Assembly (NCBI GenBank): GCA_022841905.1 | Contig: JALHQO010000005.1 | Location: 62,001 to 126,000, forward strand | Origin: Hyphomonadaceae bacterium | GTDB lineage: Bacteria; Pseudomonadota; Alphaproteobacteria; Caulobacterales; Aquidulcibacteraceae | Length of the DNA stretch: 64,000 bases | Direction: 5' to 3' | Shown: piece by piece, positions 28,854 through 39,630 of the stretch | Layout: the number at the start of each line of letters is the position of its first letter | Position numbering within the stretch: position 1 is the stretch's first letter | Position numbers and translations under genes: made by a program | Notes under the pieces: model-generated | Told to the model about the DNA's origin: nothing | Databases searched by the model: none | What the model saw: only the letters and a program-made list of their open reading frames with translations

Positions 28854-30518
28854 TTAGGCGACGACTTTCAGCGCGCTGCCGGTCGCGGCTGGGAGGTGGA
28901 GGCTGAAGGTCGAGCCCTTGCCGAGTTCGCTGACAACCGTGATGTCGCCGCCCATTTCGCGGGCGAGATCGCGCGAAATCGAAAGACCAAGCCCAGTCCC
29001 GCCGAAGGCTTTGGCAATGGCTGAATTGGCCTGGCCGAACGGGCTGAAGATGCGCTCGAGGTCGCCCTTGGCGATGCCGATGCCCTCGTCAATCACATCA
29101 AACACCACCATGGCGGCGCCCGCGCCCTTCTCCAGCCGCGCCCGCACCGCCACCGCGCCGCCGACTTCCGAGAACTTGATGGCGTTGCCGATCAGGTTCA
29201 ACAGGCACTGACGCATGCGCACATGATCGGCGAAGGCGAAGTCGGCGAGCGCGCTTGACGACGTCGTGAGCTCGACGCCTGCGGCTTTGGCTTGCGGACC
29301 GATCAGCCCGTGCACTTCAGCCAGCACCCCGGCAACCGGAAGCACTTCCGCGAACAGCTTCACGCGGCCAGAATCGAGCCGGGCCTGATCGATGATGTCG
29401 TTGATCAAGTGCCCGAGATGACGCGCGGCGGCGATGATGCGGCCGGCGTCCGTGCGTGTCTCGAGCGAGGCGTTTTCTTCTTGAATCATTTCGGCATAGC
29501 CGATGACGGCGTTCAGCGGCGTACGCAGTTCTTGGCCGACGCGCGTCAAGAATTCCGATTTGGCAGTGTTGGCGTCGAGCGCGGCGCGTGCATCGGCGAC
29601 AATGCGCATGTGGCGCGCCACCAATAAGCGCGCGATCAAAAGAGCGAGACCGCCGACGCAGAGCAGCCCAATGATCACGGGCCAGATTTGATGATTGAAA
29701 GCAGCGGCGCCCGGATGGAGGTGACGCCATTGCAGGACGCCGACTTCAGCGCCATCGGCCGCGGTGATCGGCGCGCTGATGCTGTCTTCGCCAAGCGGCG
29801 ACGGACGCGCCGACAACGTCATATCGGCCAGATCAAGCGCGGCGCCAGTCGCCGTGACTTCCGCGGGCGTCATCACATCGATCAGCGCGAGATAATCTCG
29901 GGGTGCAGTGTTGGCGATGCGGACAGCGTTGTCCTCTTCCGTGATCGGCGCGACCGAGACGATGAAGACGTGCTCGCCCGCGCGCGCGAAAGTGCGGGTC
30001 ACGGTGGCGGCTGGCGATGCAGCCCCCGCGAGCTGGCGCAGGCCGGGCGTGACGCGTGCTGCATCCACGGCGGCAGGGCGAATGGACGGGCCCAGCGCTG
30101 CAACATCGTCGGCGAACCAGGAATAACGAATGCTGCCGTCGGCGCGAAACACGATCATCCCGTCGGCTACGCTGGAATAGAGGTTTCCTTCGGCCCAGTC
30201 GGGATCCCAATCGTCGCTGATCGCCCGATAGGCCTGGTCCCAATTGGCGTAATCCAGCGCAACACTTTGGAGCGCCAAGCCGCGCCCATCGAGCGCGCTG
30301 TCAACGAGGCGGCGGGATGACGCGGCATAGCCGCGATCGGCTTCAGCCGCAAAGCCTGCGAGCGTCGCCACCGCCAGCATGATGACGACGAACATCAAGC
30401 CAAGAATCGGCACGCCGACGCTGATCCATGCGCCACGCGCGCCGTCATCGCTGACTGTGCTGATTTCGTCTCGCATTCGGGGCCGCGCCTTTGAACCCGC
30501 GAGGGTTAACACGGACAT
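28854..30518 (-). CDS. CHASE4-like sensor histidine-kinase family protein lacking the canonical phosphoacceptor His
   Basis: Periplasmic sensor between TMs, HisKA region [24 protein letters not shown], intact DEGIGI and GGTGLGLSI ATPase motifs. Confidence 0.9.
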   Translation of the reverse strand: MSVLTLAGSKARPRMRDEISTVSDDGARGAWISVGVPILGLMFVVIMLAVATLAGFAAEADRGYAASSRRLVDSALDGRGLALQSVALDYANWDQAYRAISDDWDPDWAEGNLYSSVADGMIVFRADGSIRYSWFADDVAALGPSIRPAAVDAARVTPGLRQLAGAASPAATVTRTFARAGEHVFIVSVAPITEEDNAVRIANTAPRDYLALIDVMTPAEVTATGAALDLADMTLSARPSPLGEDSISAPITAADGAEVGVLQWRHLHPGAAAFNHQIWPVIIGLLCVGGLALLIARLLVARHMRIVADARAALDANTAKSEFLTRVGQELRTPLNAVIGYAEMIQEENASLETRTDAGRIIAAARHLGHLINDIIDQARLDSGRVKLFAEVLPVAGVLAEVHGLIGPQAKAAGVELTTSSSALADFAFADHVRMRQCLLNLIGNAIKFSEVGGAVAVRARLEKGAGAAMVVFDVIDEGIGIAKGDLERIFSPFGQANSAIAKAFGGTGLGLSISRDLAREMGGDITVVSELGKGSTFSLHLPAATGSALKVVA

Positions 30519-30560
30519 ACTTGCCGAAAGCTTGCGAGAACTGCGCTTAACAGAGCTTAA

Positions 30561-31553
30561 CTAAGCATCGAGCAATGATCGCAAGAACGCCCCGTCCGAC
30601 CATACGTCCGCCCCGCGGTCGCGTCGGCGCAACGCGCGCAGAATACCCAAAGCCTGGCGCGCCACCACGAGATCGAGATCGCGGATGATGTAGAGGCGCT
30701 GGTCGCCTGCGCCGGCTGCCATGGAGATCGGTCCAAAGCGGCGCGCGAGCGACGGATCGACATCCACTGTTTGGGTACGCCCCGGCGCGACGAGACCGTC
30801 GCGCAAGAGCCACCAGGAAAGCCCGTAGCCGGGATTGGCGCGCGAGGGCTCGAAGCACGCGGCGAGCGCATCACGATCAAGCCGCCCTTCCCCGTCGCGC
30901 AGAACAAAATGGCCAAACCGCGCCCAATCGCGCGCGGTGAGGCCGGCGCCGGAGGGCATGTGCGGATTGCCGTCATTGCCGCGCCGCCAGTGGGTGGGTG
31001 TGATCGCAAGCGGATCGAAGACGTGCCGCTGCAGATACGCGAGCGGGTCGCCATCGATCTTGCGGCGCATGATTTCGCCGAAGATTTGAAACGGCGTCGG
31101 GCCGTAGGCGAAGCGTTCGCCCGGCGCGGTCGTGGCAGTTTGTGCGACGGCGTCAGCATAAGCGGGCGGACGTGCGATCGGGCCGCCTTCGATGCCGCTG
31201 GTGAGCGACAAGAGATGCCTGAGCGTGATGCGGCGGCGTTCATCGTTGCGCCATTCGGTGAGCGTCTCAGCGCAACGTTCATCCCAGGAGCGGATAAGCC
31301 GATCTTGGATGGCGGCGGCGGCCATGATGCCGGCGAAGCTTTTAGTGCCACTGGCCAACTCCCAACCGCGCGCGGGACCGCCTTCGTTTGGATAGTCCTC
31401 GAACACCAAGGCGCCCGCGCGCAGGACGACCAGCGAGACGCCGCGGCGCTGGGAGGAGTACGCGGCGGCGGCGGCATAGTTGAGCGTCTGCGCGCGGGCG
31501 GGCGCGGCGAGGCAGGCCGCGGCGGTGGCAGTGAGGAAGGAGCGTCGGTTCAT
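30561..31553 (-). CDS. Serine hydrolase (beta-lactamase/penicillin-binding-like)
   Basis: LASGTKSFAGIMAAAAIQD (SxxK), YGPTPFQIFGE; Tat-like MNRRSFLTATAA signal. Confidence 0.85.
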   Translation of the reverse strand: MNRRSFLTATAAACLAAPARAQTLNYAAAAAYSSQRRGVSLVVLRAGALVFEDYPNEGGPARGWELASGTKSFAGIMAAAAIQDRLIRSWDERCAETLTEWRNDERRRITLRHLLSLTSGIEGGPIARPPAYADAVAQTATTAPGERFAYGPTPFQIFGEIMRRKIDGDPLAYLQRHVFDPLAITPTHWRRGNDGNPHMPSGAGLTARDWARFGHFVLRDGEGRLDRDALAACFEPSRANPGYGLSWWLLRDGLVAPGRTQTVDVDPSLARRFGPISMAAGAGDQRLYIIRDLDLVVARQALGILRALRRRDRGADVWSDGAFLRSLLDA

Positions 31554-31591
31554 GATGAGCCTTGAACGCGCGGCGCGCCGCGTTCCGTCGC

Positions 31592-32557
31592 TCATGCCGC
31601 GTCGAAACGCACGCCGGTCATGCGCTCGCTGAGCGCCCAGAGTTTATCGGCCAGCGCCGGATCGGTCGCCCAGGGGCGCACGCCGGAAAAGCCCTTGTCG
31701 TCCCCCGGGACGGCGACAGCGATGTCGCAATCCTCGCAATAGACGCCGCCCATGCCGTCGAGCTGCGCATTGGTCGCGCACCAGACGCTGGTCGCCGCAC
31801 CCTGGCTCGGCGTCTTGAAGCGCTCGTTGACGACGCCGTTTTCATCGATCCAGCCCATGGCGCGCTGTTCTTCTTCCGGCATGTAGCGCTGGAGGTCGGT
31901 CATGATGCCGCCGGGGTGAACGGCGAAGGCGCGGACATTGTGGGCCTGCCCGCGCTGGTCGAGGCCGATGGCGAAAAGCGCGTTCGCGGACTTGGCGCGG
32001 CCGTAGGCGATCCACTTATTGTATTCGGTACGCTCGAAATTGGGATCATCGAGATCAGGAGGGCTGATGCGGTGGCCGATCGAGCTCAGCGCCACCACGC
32101 GCGCGCCATTCGCGGCTTTGAGCGCAGGCCAGAGACGCACGCTGAGTTGGAAGTGGCCGAGATGATTGGTGGCGAATTGCGCTTCGTAACCGCGCGCGTC
32201 ACGCATCAAAGGCGAGGCCATGATAGCGGCGTTGTTGATCAGGATGTCGAGTTTTTTGGTGCGCGAGAGAAAGCCGCCCGCAAAGACGTCGATGCTGGCC
32301 GGGTCGGCGAGATCGAGCGCGGCTTGTTCGACATTGGGAATATCGACGAGCGCCTTTTGCGCCTTCTCCGGCGTCCGCGCCGGCACGATGACGATGGCGC
32401 CAGCGGCAGCGAGCGCTTTGGTGGTTTCGAGGCCCAAGCCGGAATAGCCGCCGGTGACGATCGCGACTTTGCCGGAGAGATCGCGTCCGCCGGTTGCGTC
32501 GCGCGCTTCGGTGCGCATGCCGTAGCCGGAGTTGATGGGCTTTTGCTCGGTCGCCAT
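31592..32557 (-). CDS. Short-chain dehydrogenase/reductase
   Basis: KVAIVTGGYSGLGLETTKAL, LINNAAIMASP, WIAYGRAKSAN. Confidence 0.93.
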   Translation of the reverse strand: MATEQKPINSGYGMRTEARDATGGRDLSGKVAIVTGGYSGLGLETTKALAAAGAIVIVPARTPEKAQKALVDIPNVEQAALDLADPASIDVFAGGFLSRTKKLDILINNAAIMASPLMRDARGYEAQFATNHLGHFQLSVRLWPALKAANGARVVALSSIGHRISPPDLDDPNFERTEYNKWIAYGRAKSANALFAIGLDQRGQAHNVRAFAVHPGGIMTDLQRYMPEEEQRAMGWIDENGVVNERFKTPSQGAATSVWCATNAQLDGMGGVYCEDCDIAVAVPGDDKGFSGVRPWATDPALADKLWALSERMTGVRFDAA

Positions 32558-32600
32558 GCGCGTCTCCTAATGTGAGAGCGCATAGCAAGTCCGCAGCGTG

Positions 32601-33794
32601 TCACGCCACCGCTTTTTGACGGAGGCTCAACTTGCCGGAGAGCGGACGGTTCGGCAGCCGCAGCGTGAAGGTCGCGCCCTCGCCGAGCGCGCTCTCAGCC
32701 ACGACATCGCCGCCCATGGCTTGCGCGAGTTGGCGCGTGATCGCGAGGCCAAGGCCGGTGCCGCCATATTGACGCGCGATGCCGTGCTCGGCCTGCGCGA
32801 ACGGCTGGAACAGACGGCTCATCTGCTCTGGCGAAATACCGATGCCGGTGTCGCGCACGCTGATCAAAAACTCCGACGCGCCCGCGCGCCACTCGCGTTT
32901 GAGGCTAACCTCCACCACCCCGCCCTTGGCGAACTTGCAGGCGTTCGACACGAGATTGAGCACGCATTGGCGCAGCTTCAGCGCATCGCTGATCGTGGAG
33001 AAAGACGGCGGCGGCGCCGCCCAGCGCAAAGTCGTCCCGTCTTTGGCCGCCATCAACGCCAGCGCTTCCATCACCTCAGAGACAACAACGGCAGGCGAGA
33101 CGGCTTCGTCATGCAACATCATGCGCCCGGCGCCGAGTTTGGACAGATCGAGAATGTCGTTGACGAGGCCCCGCAGAGGCCGGCCCGCCGCGAGGATGCG
33201 GTCGAGGTCGCGAGCGGCAGACTCGTCAGTGGTTTCTTCCCGCAGCAATTCCGAATAGCCAATAATGGCGTTGAGCGGGGTACGCAGTTCGTGGCTCATA
33301 TTGGCGACGAACGCGGATTTGGACGCGCTGGCGCTGAGCGCGGCATCGCGGGCGGTGATGAGATCCTCGATCAAGCGCGCGCGCTCGTCGCTGGCTTTGC
33401 GGCGCTCGGTGATGTCGAGACAGGTGGCCAGAACGCCGATAATCTCGCCGGCGCTGTCGCGCAGCGGATGTTTGCTGGCTTCAACCCAAACCGTCTCGCC
33501 ATTGGCGAGCACGGCGGGCCGCTCCACCGACATCGAGGCGACGCCGGCATTCATCACTTCAATATCGTCGGCGCGAAACGTCTCGGCCTGTTCGGTGGTG
33601 CAAAAATCGAAATCGGTTTTGCCAACGATCTCGCGCGGATCGTTTAGGCCAACTTCCTGCGCGAACAGTTGATTGCAGCCCAGATAGCGCCCGTCGCGAT
33701 CCTTCCAGAACACGCGCACGGGCATGGCGTCGAGCACCAGCGACAACATCAAATCGGAAGAGGCGGAGTTCCGCATGCAGGGAACCAGGCTCAC
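32601..33794 (-). CDS. PAS domain sensor histidine kinase
   Basis: [53 protein letters not shown]. Confidence 0.93.
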   Translation of the reverse strand: MSLVPCMRNSASSDLMLSLVLDAMPVRVFWKDRDGRYLGCNQLFAQEVGLNDPREIVGKTDFDFCTTEQAETFRADDIEVMNAGVASMSVERPAVLANGETVWVEASKHPLRDSAGEIIGVLATCLDITERRKASDERARLIEDLITARDAALSASASKSAFVANMSHELRTPLNAIIGYSELLREETTDESAARDLDRILAAGRPLRGLVNDILDLSKLGAGRMMLHDEAVSPAVVVSEVMEALALMAAKDGTTLRWAAPPPSFSTISDALKLRQCVLNLVSNACKFAKGGVVEVSLKREWRAGASEFLISVRDTGIGISPEQMSRLFQPFAQAEHGIARQYGGTGLGLAITRQLAQAMGGDVVAESALGEGATFTLRLPNRPLSGKLSLRQKAVA

Positions 33795-33917
33795 ATGGAG
33801 CGCAGTGTGCGCGCACGTGGCTTACACTCCGCTAACGCCACTGCATGTGCGCGTAGCCAAAACGGCCTATGCCGTCGGGCAGAATGTTCCCGCGACGCAC
33901 GCGCGTAACCACGTTGG

Positions 33918-35108
33918 CTATGGCGCGACAGGCTTCACGGCTGCGGCCGCTTGCTTGGCGCGCGCGCGCGCTTCGGTGGTGTCGGCGCCGCGCGCGAGAG
34001 CGACACCCATGCGGCGTTTGGCGAAGCTCTCGGGTTTGCCGAAGAGGCGGATCTCGGTGTCGGGGATGGCGAGCGCATCGGCGACGCCGTCGAACGCCAT
34101 GCCTTGCGCCTCCATGCCGCCATAGATGACGGCGCTGGCGCCAGGTGCGCGGAGACTCGTATCGACAGGCAGACCGAGGATGGCGCGGGCGTGCAGCGCG
34201 AATTCGCTTTGGTTTTGGGAAACGAGCGTGACGAGGCCGGTGTCGTGAGGGCGTGGGCTAACTTCGCTGAACCAGACGTCGTCGCCTTTGACGAAGAGCT
34301 CGACGCCAAAAATGCCGTAGCCGCCGAGCGCTTCAGTGACCTTGTCGGCGACGTCGCGCGCACGTTCCAGCGCTTTCGCACTCATCTGTTGCGGCTGCCA
34401 GCTTTCGACGTAATCGCCATCAACTTGCACGTGCCCGATCGGTTCGCAGAAATGCGTGCCGCTCGCCGCGCGAACGGTGAGCAGTGTGATTTCGAAATCG
34501 AACATCACCTGCCCTTCGACGATGACGCGCGGCTGCTTCACCCGGCCCGCGCTCATGGCATAATCCCAGGCGGGCGCGACATCGGCTTGGACCTTGAGCC
34601 GGCTCTGGCCCTTGCCGGATGACGACATCACCGGCTTCACGAAATTCGGAAAGCCGATTTTATCGGCGGCGGCATGCAGTTCTTCTAGCGACGACGCGAA
34701 GGCGTAAGGCGATGTCGGCAACTTCAGCTCTTCGGCGGCGAGCACGCGGATGCGCTCGCGATTCATGGTGGTGTGCGCGGCGTTGGCTGTGGGGATCACG
34801 GTGGCGAGGCCATCGGCTTCGATGCGGACCAACTCATCGGTGGCGATGGCTTCGATCTCGGGCACGATGATGTGCGGCCGCTCGCACTCCACCAGTTCGC
34901 GCAGCGCTTTCGCGTCAGTCATGTCGACGACGTAGAAATGGTGCGCAACCTGCTGAGCCGGCGCGTTCATGTAGCGATCAACGACGGTTGTCTCGACGCC
35001 CAAGCGCTGCAGCTCGATGACGACCTCCTTGCCAAGCTCGCCGCCGCCAAGAAACATGACGCGGATGGCGGAAGGTGAGAGCGGGGTGCCGATGCGGGTG
35101 TTGGTCAT
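33918..35108 (-). CDS. purT: Formate-dependent phosphoribosylglycinamide formyltransferase
   Basis: [52 protein letters not shown]. Confidence 0.96.
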   Translation of the reverse strand: MTNTRIGTPLSPSAIRVMFLGGGELGKEVVIELQRLGVETTVVDRYMNAPAQQVAHHFYVVDMTDAKALRELVECERPHIIVPEIEAIATDELVRIEADGLATVIPTANAAHTTMNRERIRVLAAEELKLPTSPYAFASSLEELHAAADKIGFPNFVKPVMSSSGKGQSRLKVQADVAPAWDYAMSAGRVKQPRVIVEGQVMFDFEITLLTVRAASGTHFCEPIGHVQVDGDYVESWQPQQMSAKALERARDVADKVTEALGGYGIFGVELFVKGDDVWFSEVSPRPHDTGLVTLVSQNQSEFALHARAILGLPVDTSLRAPGASAVIYGGMEAQGMAFDGVADALAIPDTEIRLFGKPESFAKRRMGVALARGADTTEARARAKQAAAAVKPVAP

Positions 35109-35151
35109 GATCGCTTCTTAGCGGCCTCGGCGACGGCCCGCCAGCGCCCGA

Positions 35152-36393
35152 TCAGGCAACGTTCGCGGCGGTGTTGCGCACAGCAAAGAGACGTAGTGCC
35201 GCCTCCAGCGCCATCGGCCGGCCCAAGAAATAGCCTTGCGCTTTTTCAACGCCCAGCGCTTGAAGCGTGGCAAGTTCAGCGGCGGTCTCGACGCCTTCGG
35301 CGATGATGCGGCTACCGGTTTCGCGGGCAAAGCTGATGAGCGCCGCAGCAAGCGCTTTGCGAGCCGGATCGATGCAGATGTTGCGGGTCAAGCTCATGTC
35401 GAGTTTGATGAGGTCGGGCTCCAGCGCCAAGATGTGGCGCAGGCTAGAATAGCCGGCGCCGGCGTCATCGATGGCGACACTCACGCCACGATCGCGCAGC
35501 GGCTTCAGCGCGGCGCGCAGTGCGTCGTAGTCCGCCACTGTCGCGTGTTCGGTGATTTCGAGAACCAGGCGGTAGCCGGGCAGATCGCGCATCAGTGTGG
35601 CCAATCCTCCGCTCAGGATTGTCTCCGGTGAGGCGTTGACGGCGAGGTAGATGCTCTCGGGAAAGTGCGGCAGTGCGCTCAACGCCTTGTCGATGGCGGC
35701 GAGTTCGAGCGCTACGCCAAGGCCGACATCGGCGGCTTCCGCAAACCAGCCATCGGGCGCGCCGGACTGGAAGCGCGATAAGCATTCCATGCCGATCGGG
35801 TGGCCGCTGGCGATATCGACGATCGGCTGATAGGCGATGGAGAACAACTGATCGCCCATGACCGCGTTGATCCGCGAGCGCGCCTCCGTCATGACTCTCT
35901 TGGCTTCAACTTCGCGATTGATCTCGAACGACGCCAATTCCGCGAAGGCGCGCATCATGCCGAGATCGCGCTCGTGCAAGGTTTCGTCTGGCGCGAAGCC
36001 CAGGCAGCAGAACATGCCGTACTCGCTTCCATCAGCCAGACGCACAGGCACGCTCATGTGACGTCCAATCGATATGGCGCCAGTGATCGGCATCGAAGCG
36101 GCGAGCGGCTCTGCCGCGGTGTTGCGCATCAGCGCCGGCAGCCGCCCGGCGAGAATGTCGCGGCAATAGGTGTCGTTCAGCGAGTGAGCGTCACCGACCT
36201 TGGCCAACGCCTCCTGGCCCGGCGCATCGACCTCGCGCAAGATCATCTCATCGCCAACGAATTGCGAAATGTAGGCGATATCCATTCCAAGGTGCGCGCG
36301 CATAGCCGCAAGCGCTCTTTGCACCACGGACGCGTCTTCACCGCGCTCACCGCCAGCGAGACTATCGAACAGCGCGACTTCAGTCCGCGACAT
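35152..36393 (-). CDS. GAF-EAL domain protein (putative c-di-GMP phosphodiesterase)
   Basis: GAF-like N-terminus, IAYQPIVDIASGHPIGMECLSRF, IDDAGAGYSSL, AEGVETAAEL. Confidence 0.9.
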   Translation of the reverse strand: MSRTEVALFDSLAGGERGEDASVVQRALAAMRAHLGMDIAYISQFVGDEMILREVDAPGQEALAKVGDAHSLNDTYCRDILAGRLPALMRNTAAEPLAASMPITGAISIGRHMSVPVRLADGSEYGMFCCLGFAPDETLHERDLGMMRAFAELASFEINREVEAKRVMTEARSRINAVMGDQLFSIAYQPIVDIASGHPIGMECLSRFQSGAPDGWFAEAADVGLGVALELAAIDKALSALPHFPESIYLAVNASPETILSGGLATLMRDLPGYRLVLEITEHATVADYDALRAALKPLRDRGVSVAIDDAGAGYSSLRHILALEPDLIKLDMSLTRNICIDPARKALAAALISFARETGSRIIAEGVETAAELATLQALGVEKAQGYFLGRPMALEAALRLFAVRNTAANVA

Positions 36394-36437
36394 GCAAGCA
36401 CCCCGGTTTATCGTCGAGGTGGTGTTTCAAAGTTGGG

Positions 36438-37433
36438 TTAAGATTTCTTAGCCGACGGGGATTCTAACAACGCCCGCACGCTCTCCCCCGCCGCCTCAAT
36501 CGGATGCACCGCCGCGGCTTCGCGCAGCCGCGCTAAATTCGGCGCCCCCGCGCGATGTTCCGCCATCCAAGCTTCCGCGAACTTGCCGCTTTGCACGTCG
36601 GCCATCACGGCGCGCATCGCGTCTTTGACGCGCGCGTCGATGATGCGGGGGCCGGTAATGTATTCGCCGTATTCAGCGGTGTTGGAGATGGCGAGGTGCA
36701 TACCGGCGATGCCGCGTTCGTGGATGAGGTCGGAGAGCAATTTCACTTCGTGCAGGCAATCGAAATAGGCGAGTTCAGGCGGCGTGCCGGCTTCGACTTG
36801 CACCTCCCATGCGGTGCGAATGAGATGCGTGAGACCGCCACAGAGCACGACTTGTTCGCCGTAAAGATCGCCTTCGGTTTCAATTTTGAAGGTGGAGGCG
36901 ATCATGCCTGCGCGGCCGCAGCCGATGGCGGCGGCGTATGAATAGGCGAGTGCTTCTGCGCCGCCATTGTCTTGCGCAACCGCGACGATGCACGGCAGGC
37001 CGCCGCCCTTCACAAACGCCTCGCGTAGCACTTTGCCGGGCCCCTTCGGCGCGACCATCACGACGTTCACATCGGCGGGTGGTTGGATGAAGCCGTAGTG
37101 ATACGCAAAGCCATGGACGAACATCAGCGTTTGCCCGGCACCCAGATAAGGCGCGATCTCGGCGGCGTAGAGATCCGGCATCACTTCGTCCGGCGCGCAC
37201 ATGACGAGGATATCGGCGGTTTGCGCCGCTTCGGCGACCGTGATCGGCGCAAAGCCATCCGCCCTCGCCTGCTCGGCGCGACGGGCGGCGGCGTGCAGCG
37301 CGACGCGCACATCGACGCCGCTATCGCGCAGGTTCAGCGCGTGCGCGTGGCCCTGCGCGCCATAGCCGATGACGGCGACGCGTTTGGCCTTGATCAGGCC
37401 CTGATCGGCGTCGCGTTCGTAGAGCACGCGCAT
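36438..37433 (-). CDS. ilvC: Ketol-acid reductoisomerase
   Basis: VAVIGYGAQGHAHALNLRDSGVDV, MVAPKGPG, SNTAEYGEYITGPRI. Confidence 0.95.
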   Translation of the reverse strand: MRVLYERDADQGLIKAKRVAVIGYGAQGHAHALNLRDSGVDVRVALHAAARRAEQARADGFAPITVAEAAQTADILVMCAPDEVMPDLYAAEIAPYLGAGQTLMFVHGFAYHYGFIQPPADVNVVMVAPKGPGKVLREAFVKGGGLPCIVAVAQDNGGAEALAYSYAAAIGCGRAGMIASTFKIETEGDLYGEQVVLCGGLTHLIRTAWEVQVEAGTPPELAYFDCLHEVKLLSDLIHERGIAGMHLAISNTAEYGEYITGPRIIDARVKDAMRAVMADVQSGKFAEAWMAEHRAGAPNLARLREAAAVHPIEAAGESVRALLESPSAKKS

Positions 37434-37501
37434 CGTGATTTTCCTCTGTTCCGCTTGCGTCTCTAGCCCGCGCGCCTCACTTAGGCAAAGAGGAGAGCGA
37501 G

Positions 37502-38038
37502 ATGGCGAGTGCAGCGGAAATCGTGCGCTTTTGGCGCGACGCGGGGCCGAAGGCGTGGTTCGCCAAGGACGAGACCTTCGACGGCCGTTGTCGCGGATAC
37601 GAAGCCGAGCACCACGCGGCCGCACGGCGCGAATTGGCGCAGTGGGAGACTGATGCCGAGAGCGCGTTGGCGCTGATCCTGCTGCTCGATCAGCTTCCGC
37701 GCAACATGTTCAGGGATTCGCCGCACGCCTTTGCGACCGATGGGCTGGCCGTGCAGGTGGCGGCGCAGGCGATCGAAAAGCGCTTCGATGCGGCAACCGA
37801 TTCAGCGCTGCGTGTGTTCTTCTATTTGCCGTACGAGCACGCGGAGGACTTGGCGCTGCAGGAACGCTGCGTCGAGTTGATTGAAGCGTTGGGCGATCCG
37901 GAGTTCACCAAATACGCCAAGCTGCATCGCGACATCATCGCCAAGTTCGGCCGCTTCCCGCATCGCAACGCGATCCTGGGACGGAAGAGCACGCCGGCAG
38001 AGTTAGCGTTCTTGGCCGAAGGCGGGTTTGCGGGTTAG
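37502..38038 (+). CDS. DUF924 family protein
   Basis: IVRFWRDAGPKAWFAKDETFD, LILLLDQLPRNMFRDSPHAFATD, GRFPHRNAILGR. Confidence 0.9.
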   Translation: MASAAEIVRFWRDAGPKAWFAKDETFDGRCRGYEAEHHAAARRELAQWETDAESALALILLLDQLPRNMFRDSPHAFATDGLAVQVAAQAIEKRFDAATDSALRVFFYLPYEHAEDLALQERCVELIEALGDPEFTKYAKLHRDIIAKFGRFPHRNAILGRKSTPAELAFLAEGGFAG

Positions 38039-38979
38039 CGGATCGGCGCGTCGAACGCGTAGCGCCAGTTTCCGTCATAGTCGCGCGTCCAAATCGAGAC
38101 ATAACGGCCAGTGCGGCGCGTGCCGTCCGGCGCGGTGTAGGTGGAATTGCCCCACGTCCAGCCCATGTCGCCGCGCGCCGATACCCGCGCGGTTTCCGGC
38201 GCCCAAGTCAGACGCGCGGCTTCCGGCCAATCGGCGTAGCTCGCGGTGATGCCGGCGCGGCCGGTGAGAATTTCCGTGCTGGTGACGATGAGCGCGTTCT
38301 CATCGGCGTACGCCGTGAACGCGGCAGGCACGCCATCGGCTTGCGCTTTCGCATTAAAGGCGCGATCGGCGGCGAGCAGTTCGGCGACGGCTGCAGCGGC
38401 GAGTTCCTCTTCGGTGCGCGAGCCGCCGAGCGCGGACAAGCGCAGCGCCAGGCGGCCGACTGCGTCGCCTTCGAGTACGCAAGCCCGGATGAAGGACGTG
38501 GCGCGGCCTTCAACGGCGACTTCTACGAACGCTTGTTCGCCAGCCGGGCATGCTTCGCCCGAGCCGCCAGCGCCGAGCGCGCCGGACACGCCCATGACAG
38601 AGCGCGCCATGGTGGAAATTTCCGCACGCGCTGTGGCGTTGACCGGGGTGACGGTCGGCGCGTCGGAGCCCCACAGCCACCAACCGGTCGACGGATGGCC
38701 GGTGAAGCGGCGGAGCGCGATGCTCGTGCCATCGGTGCGCTGTTCGTAGCGGATGACACGCGCAACGCCCCCACGCGGCGGAGCGATGGTGACGCGAACC
38801 GCGACCTCGATGCCCTCAGCATTGAGCGCGGCGCGGCCGCCTGTGGTGTTGATGATGTCGGTTGCGATCAGCGGCTGCGCCCAGGCTGGCGCGCGCAGCG
38901 ATAAATTCTGCGCCAATGCCGGCGCGCTCAGAACGAGCGCCAAGCCGCACACGAGCGCCGCGCGAATATGTTGCATCAT
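38035..38979 (-). CDS. Secreted protein with C-terminal SnoaL/DUF4440-like domain
   Basis: Signal peptide MMQHIRAALVCGLALVLSAPALAQ; WGNSTYTAPDGTRRTGRYVSIWTRDYDGNWRYAFD. Confidence 0.65.
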   Translation of the reverse strand: MMQHIRAALVCGLALVLSAPALAQNLSLRAPAWAQPLIATDIINTTGGRAALNAEGIEVAVRVTIAPPRGGVARVIRYEQRTDGTSIALRRFTGHPSTGWWLWGSDAPTVTPVNATARAEISTMARSVMGVSGALGAGGSGEACPAGEQAFVEVAVEGRATSFIRACVLEGDAVGRLALRLSALGGSRTEEELAAAAVAELLAADRAFNAKAQADGVPAAFTAYADENALIVTSTEILTGRAGITASYADWPEAARLTWAPETARVSARGDMGWTWGNSTYTAPDGTRRTGRYVSIWTRDYDGNWRYAFDAPIR

Positions 38980-39074
38980 CCCACCCTCACCGATCGGCGT
39001 TCCCTGAGGGCCAAGTTTAGGCGCCAGGGCGGCCTTGAGCCAGCCCCTATGGCGCCTGATTTCGCGCGATCGGC

Positions 39075-39575
39075 TTAGTGTTCCGGCCGATCGCGGACGG
39101 GCTGGCCATCCCGCAACACCCAGCGGGCGGTGTTGGCGACGCGGTCGATCTCGGCCTGCAGTTCGCGCACGCTGGCCGGCATGCCGACGCCGGGCCCGCC
39201 ATAATCGACAACGCGCTTGCGCCGTCCATCGCGCTCCAGCGTGATCGTGTAGGTCGGCATGTCGGTGGCGGCGGAGCGGTATTCGTCGTTCAGCTGCTCG
39301 AAGCCGATCTCATCAAAACGCGCGAGCAGACGCTGCACATCAGCTGCGGGAATCGTCGCGCGCTGTTCGCCGCGGACGTTCACGAATGCTTCGCCGACAT
39401 AGGTGACTTGGCCGTCGCTGCTGATGGTGACGCGATAAGCGGGGCAAAAGCCGAAACAGACGGTGCGCGATAGTGTAATCACGGCGGGGCCTTCCTGCGC
39501 TGCGCTTTGGACTGGGGCGCATGCGGCGAGCGCGATGGCGCCAAACATGGCGATCATGGTGCGGCGAAGGAACAT
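39075..39575 (-). CDS. Lipoprotein, DUF6438-like
   Basis: Lipobox ALAACAP; ITLSRTVCFGFCPAYRVTISSDGQVTYVGE. Confidence 0.65.
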   Translation of the reverse strand: MFLRRTMIAMFGAIALAACAPVQSAAQEGPAVITLSRTVCFGFCPAYRVTISSDGQVTYVGEAFVNVRGEQRATIPAADVQRLLARFDEIGFEQLNDEYRSAATDMPTYTITLERDGRRKRVVDYGGPGVGMPASVRELQAEIDRVANTARWVLRDGQPVRDRPEH

Positions 39576-39630
39576 GGGCGGTGTCCTGTTGAGCTTGATC
39601 TGGCGCAATTTGGCGCGCGAATGCGGCGAG

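Noticed and set aside
30547-30561. TTAACAGAGCTTAAC resembling a CtrA binding site upstream of the pseudo-kinase gene
   Set aside because: Spacing between TTAA half-sites is 6 nt, not the canonical 7; not enough to call.
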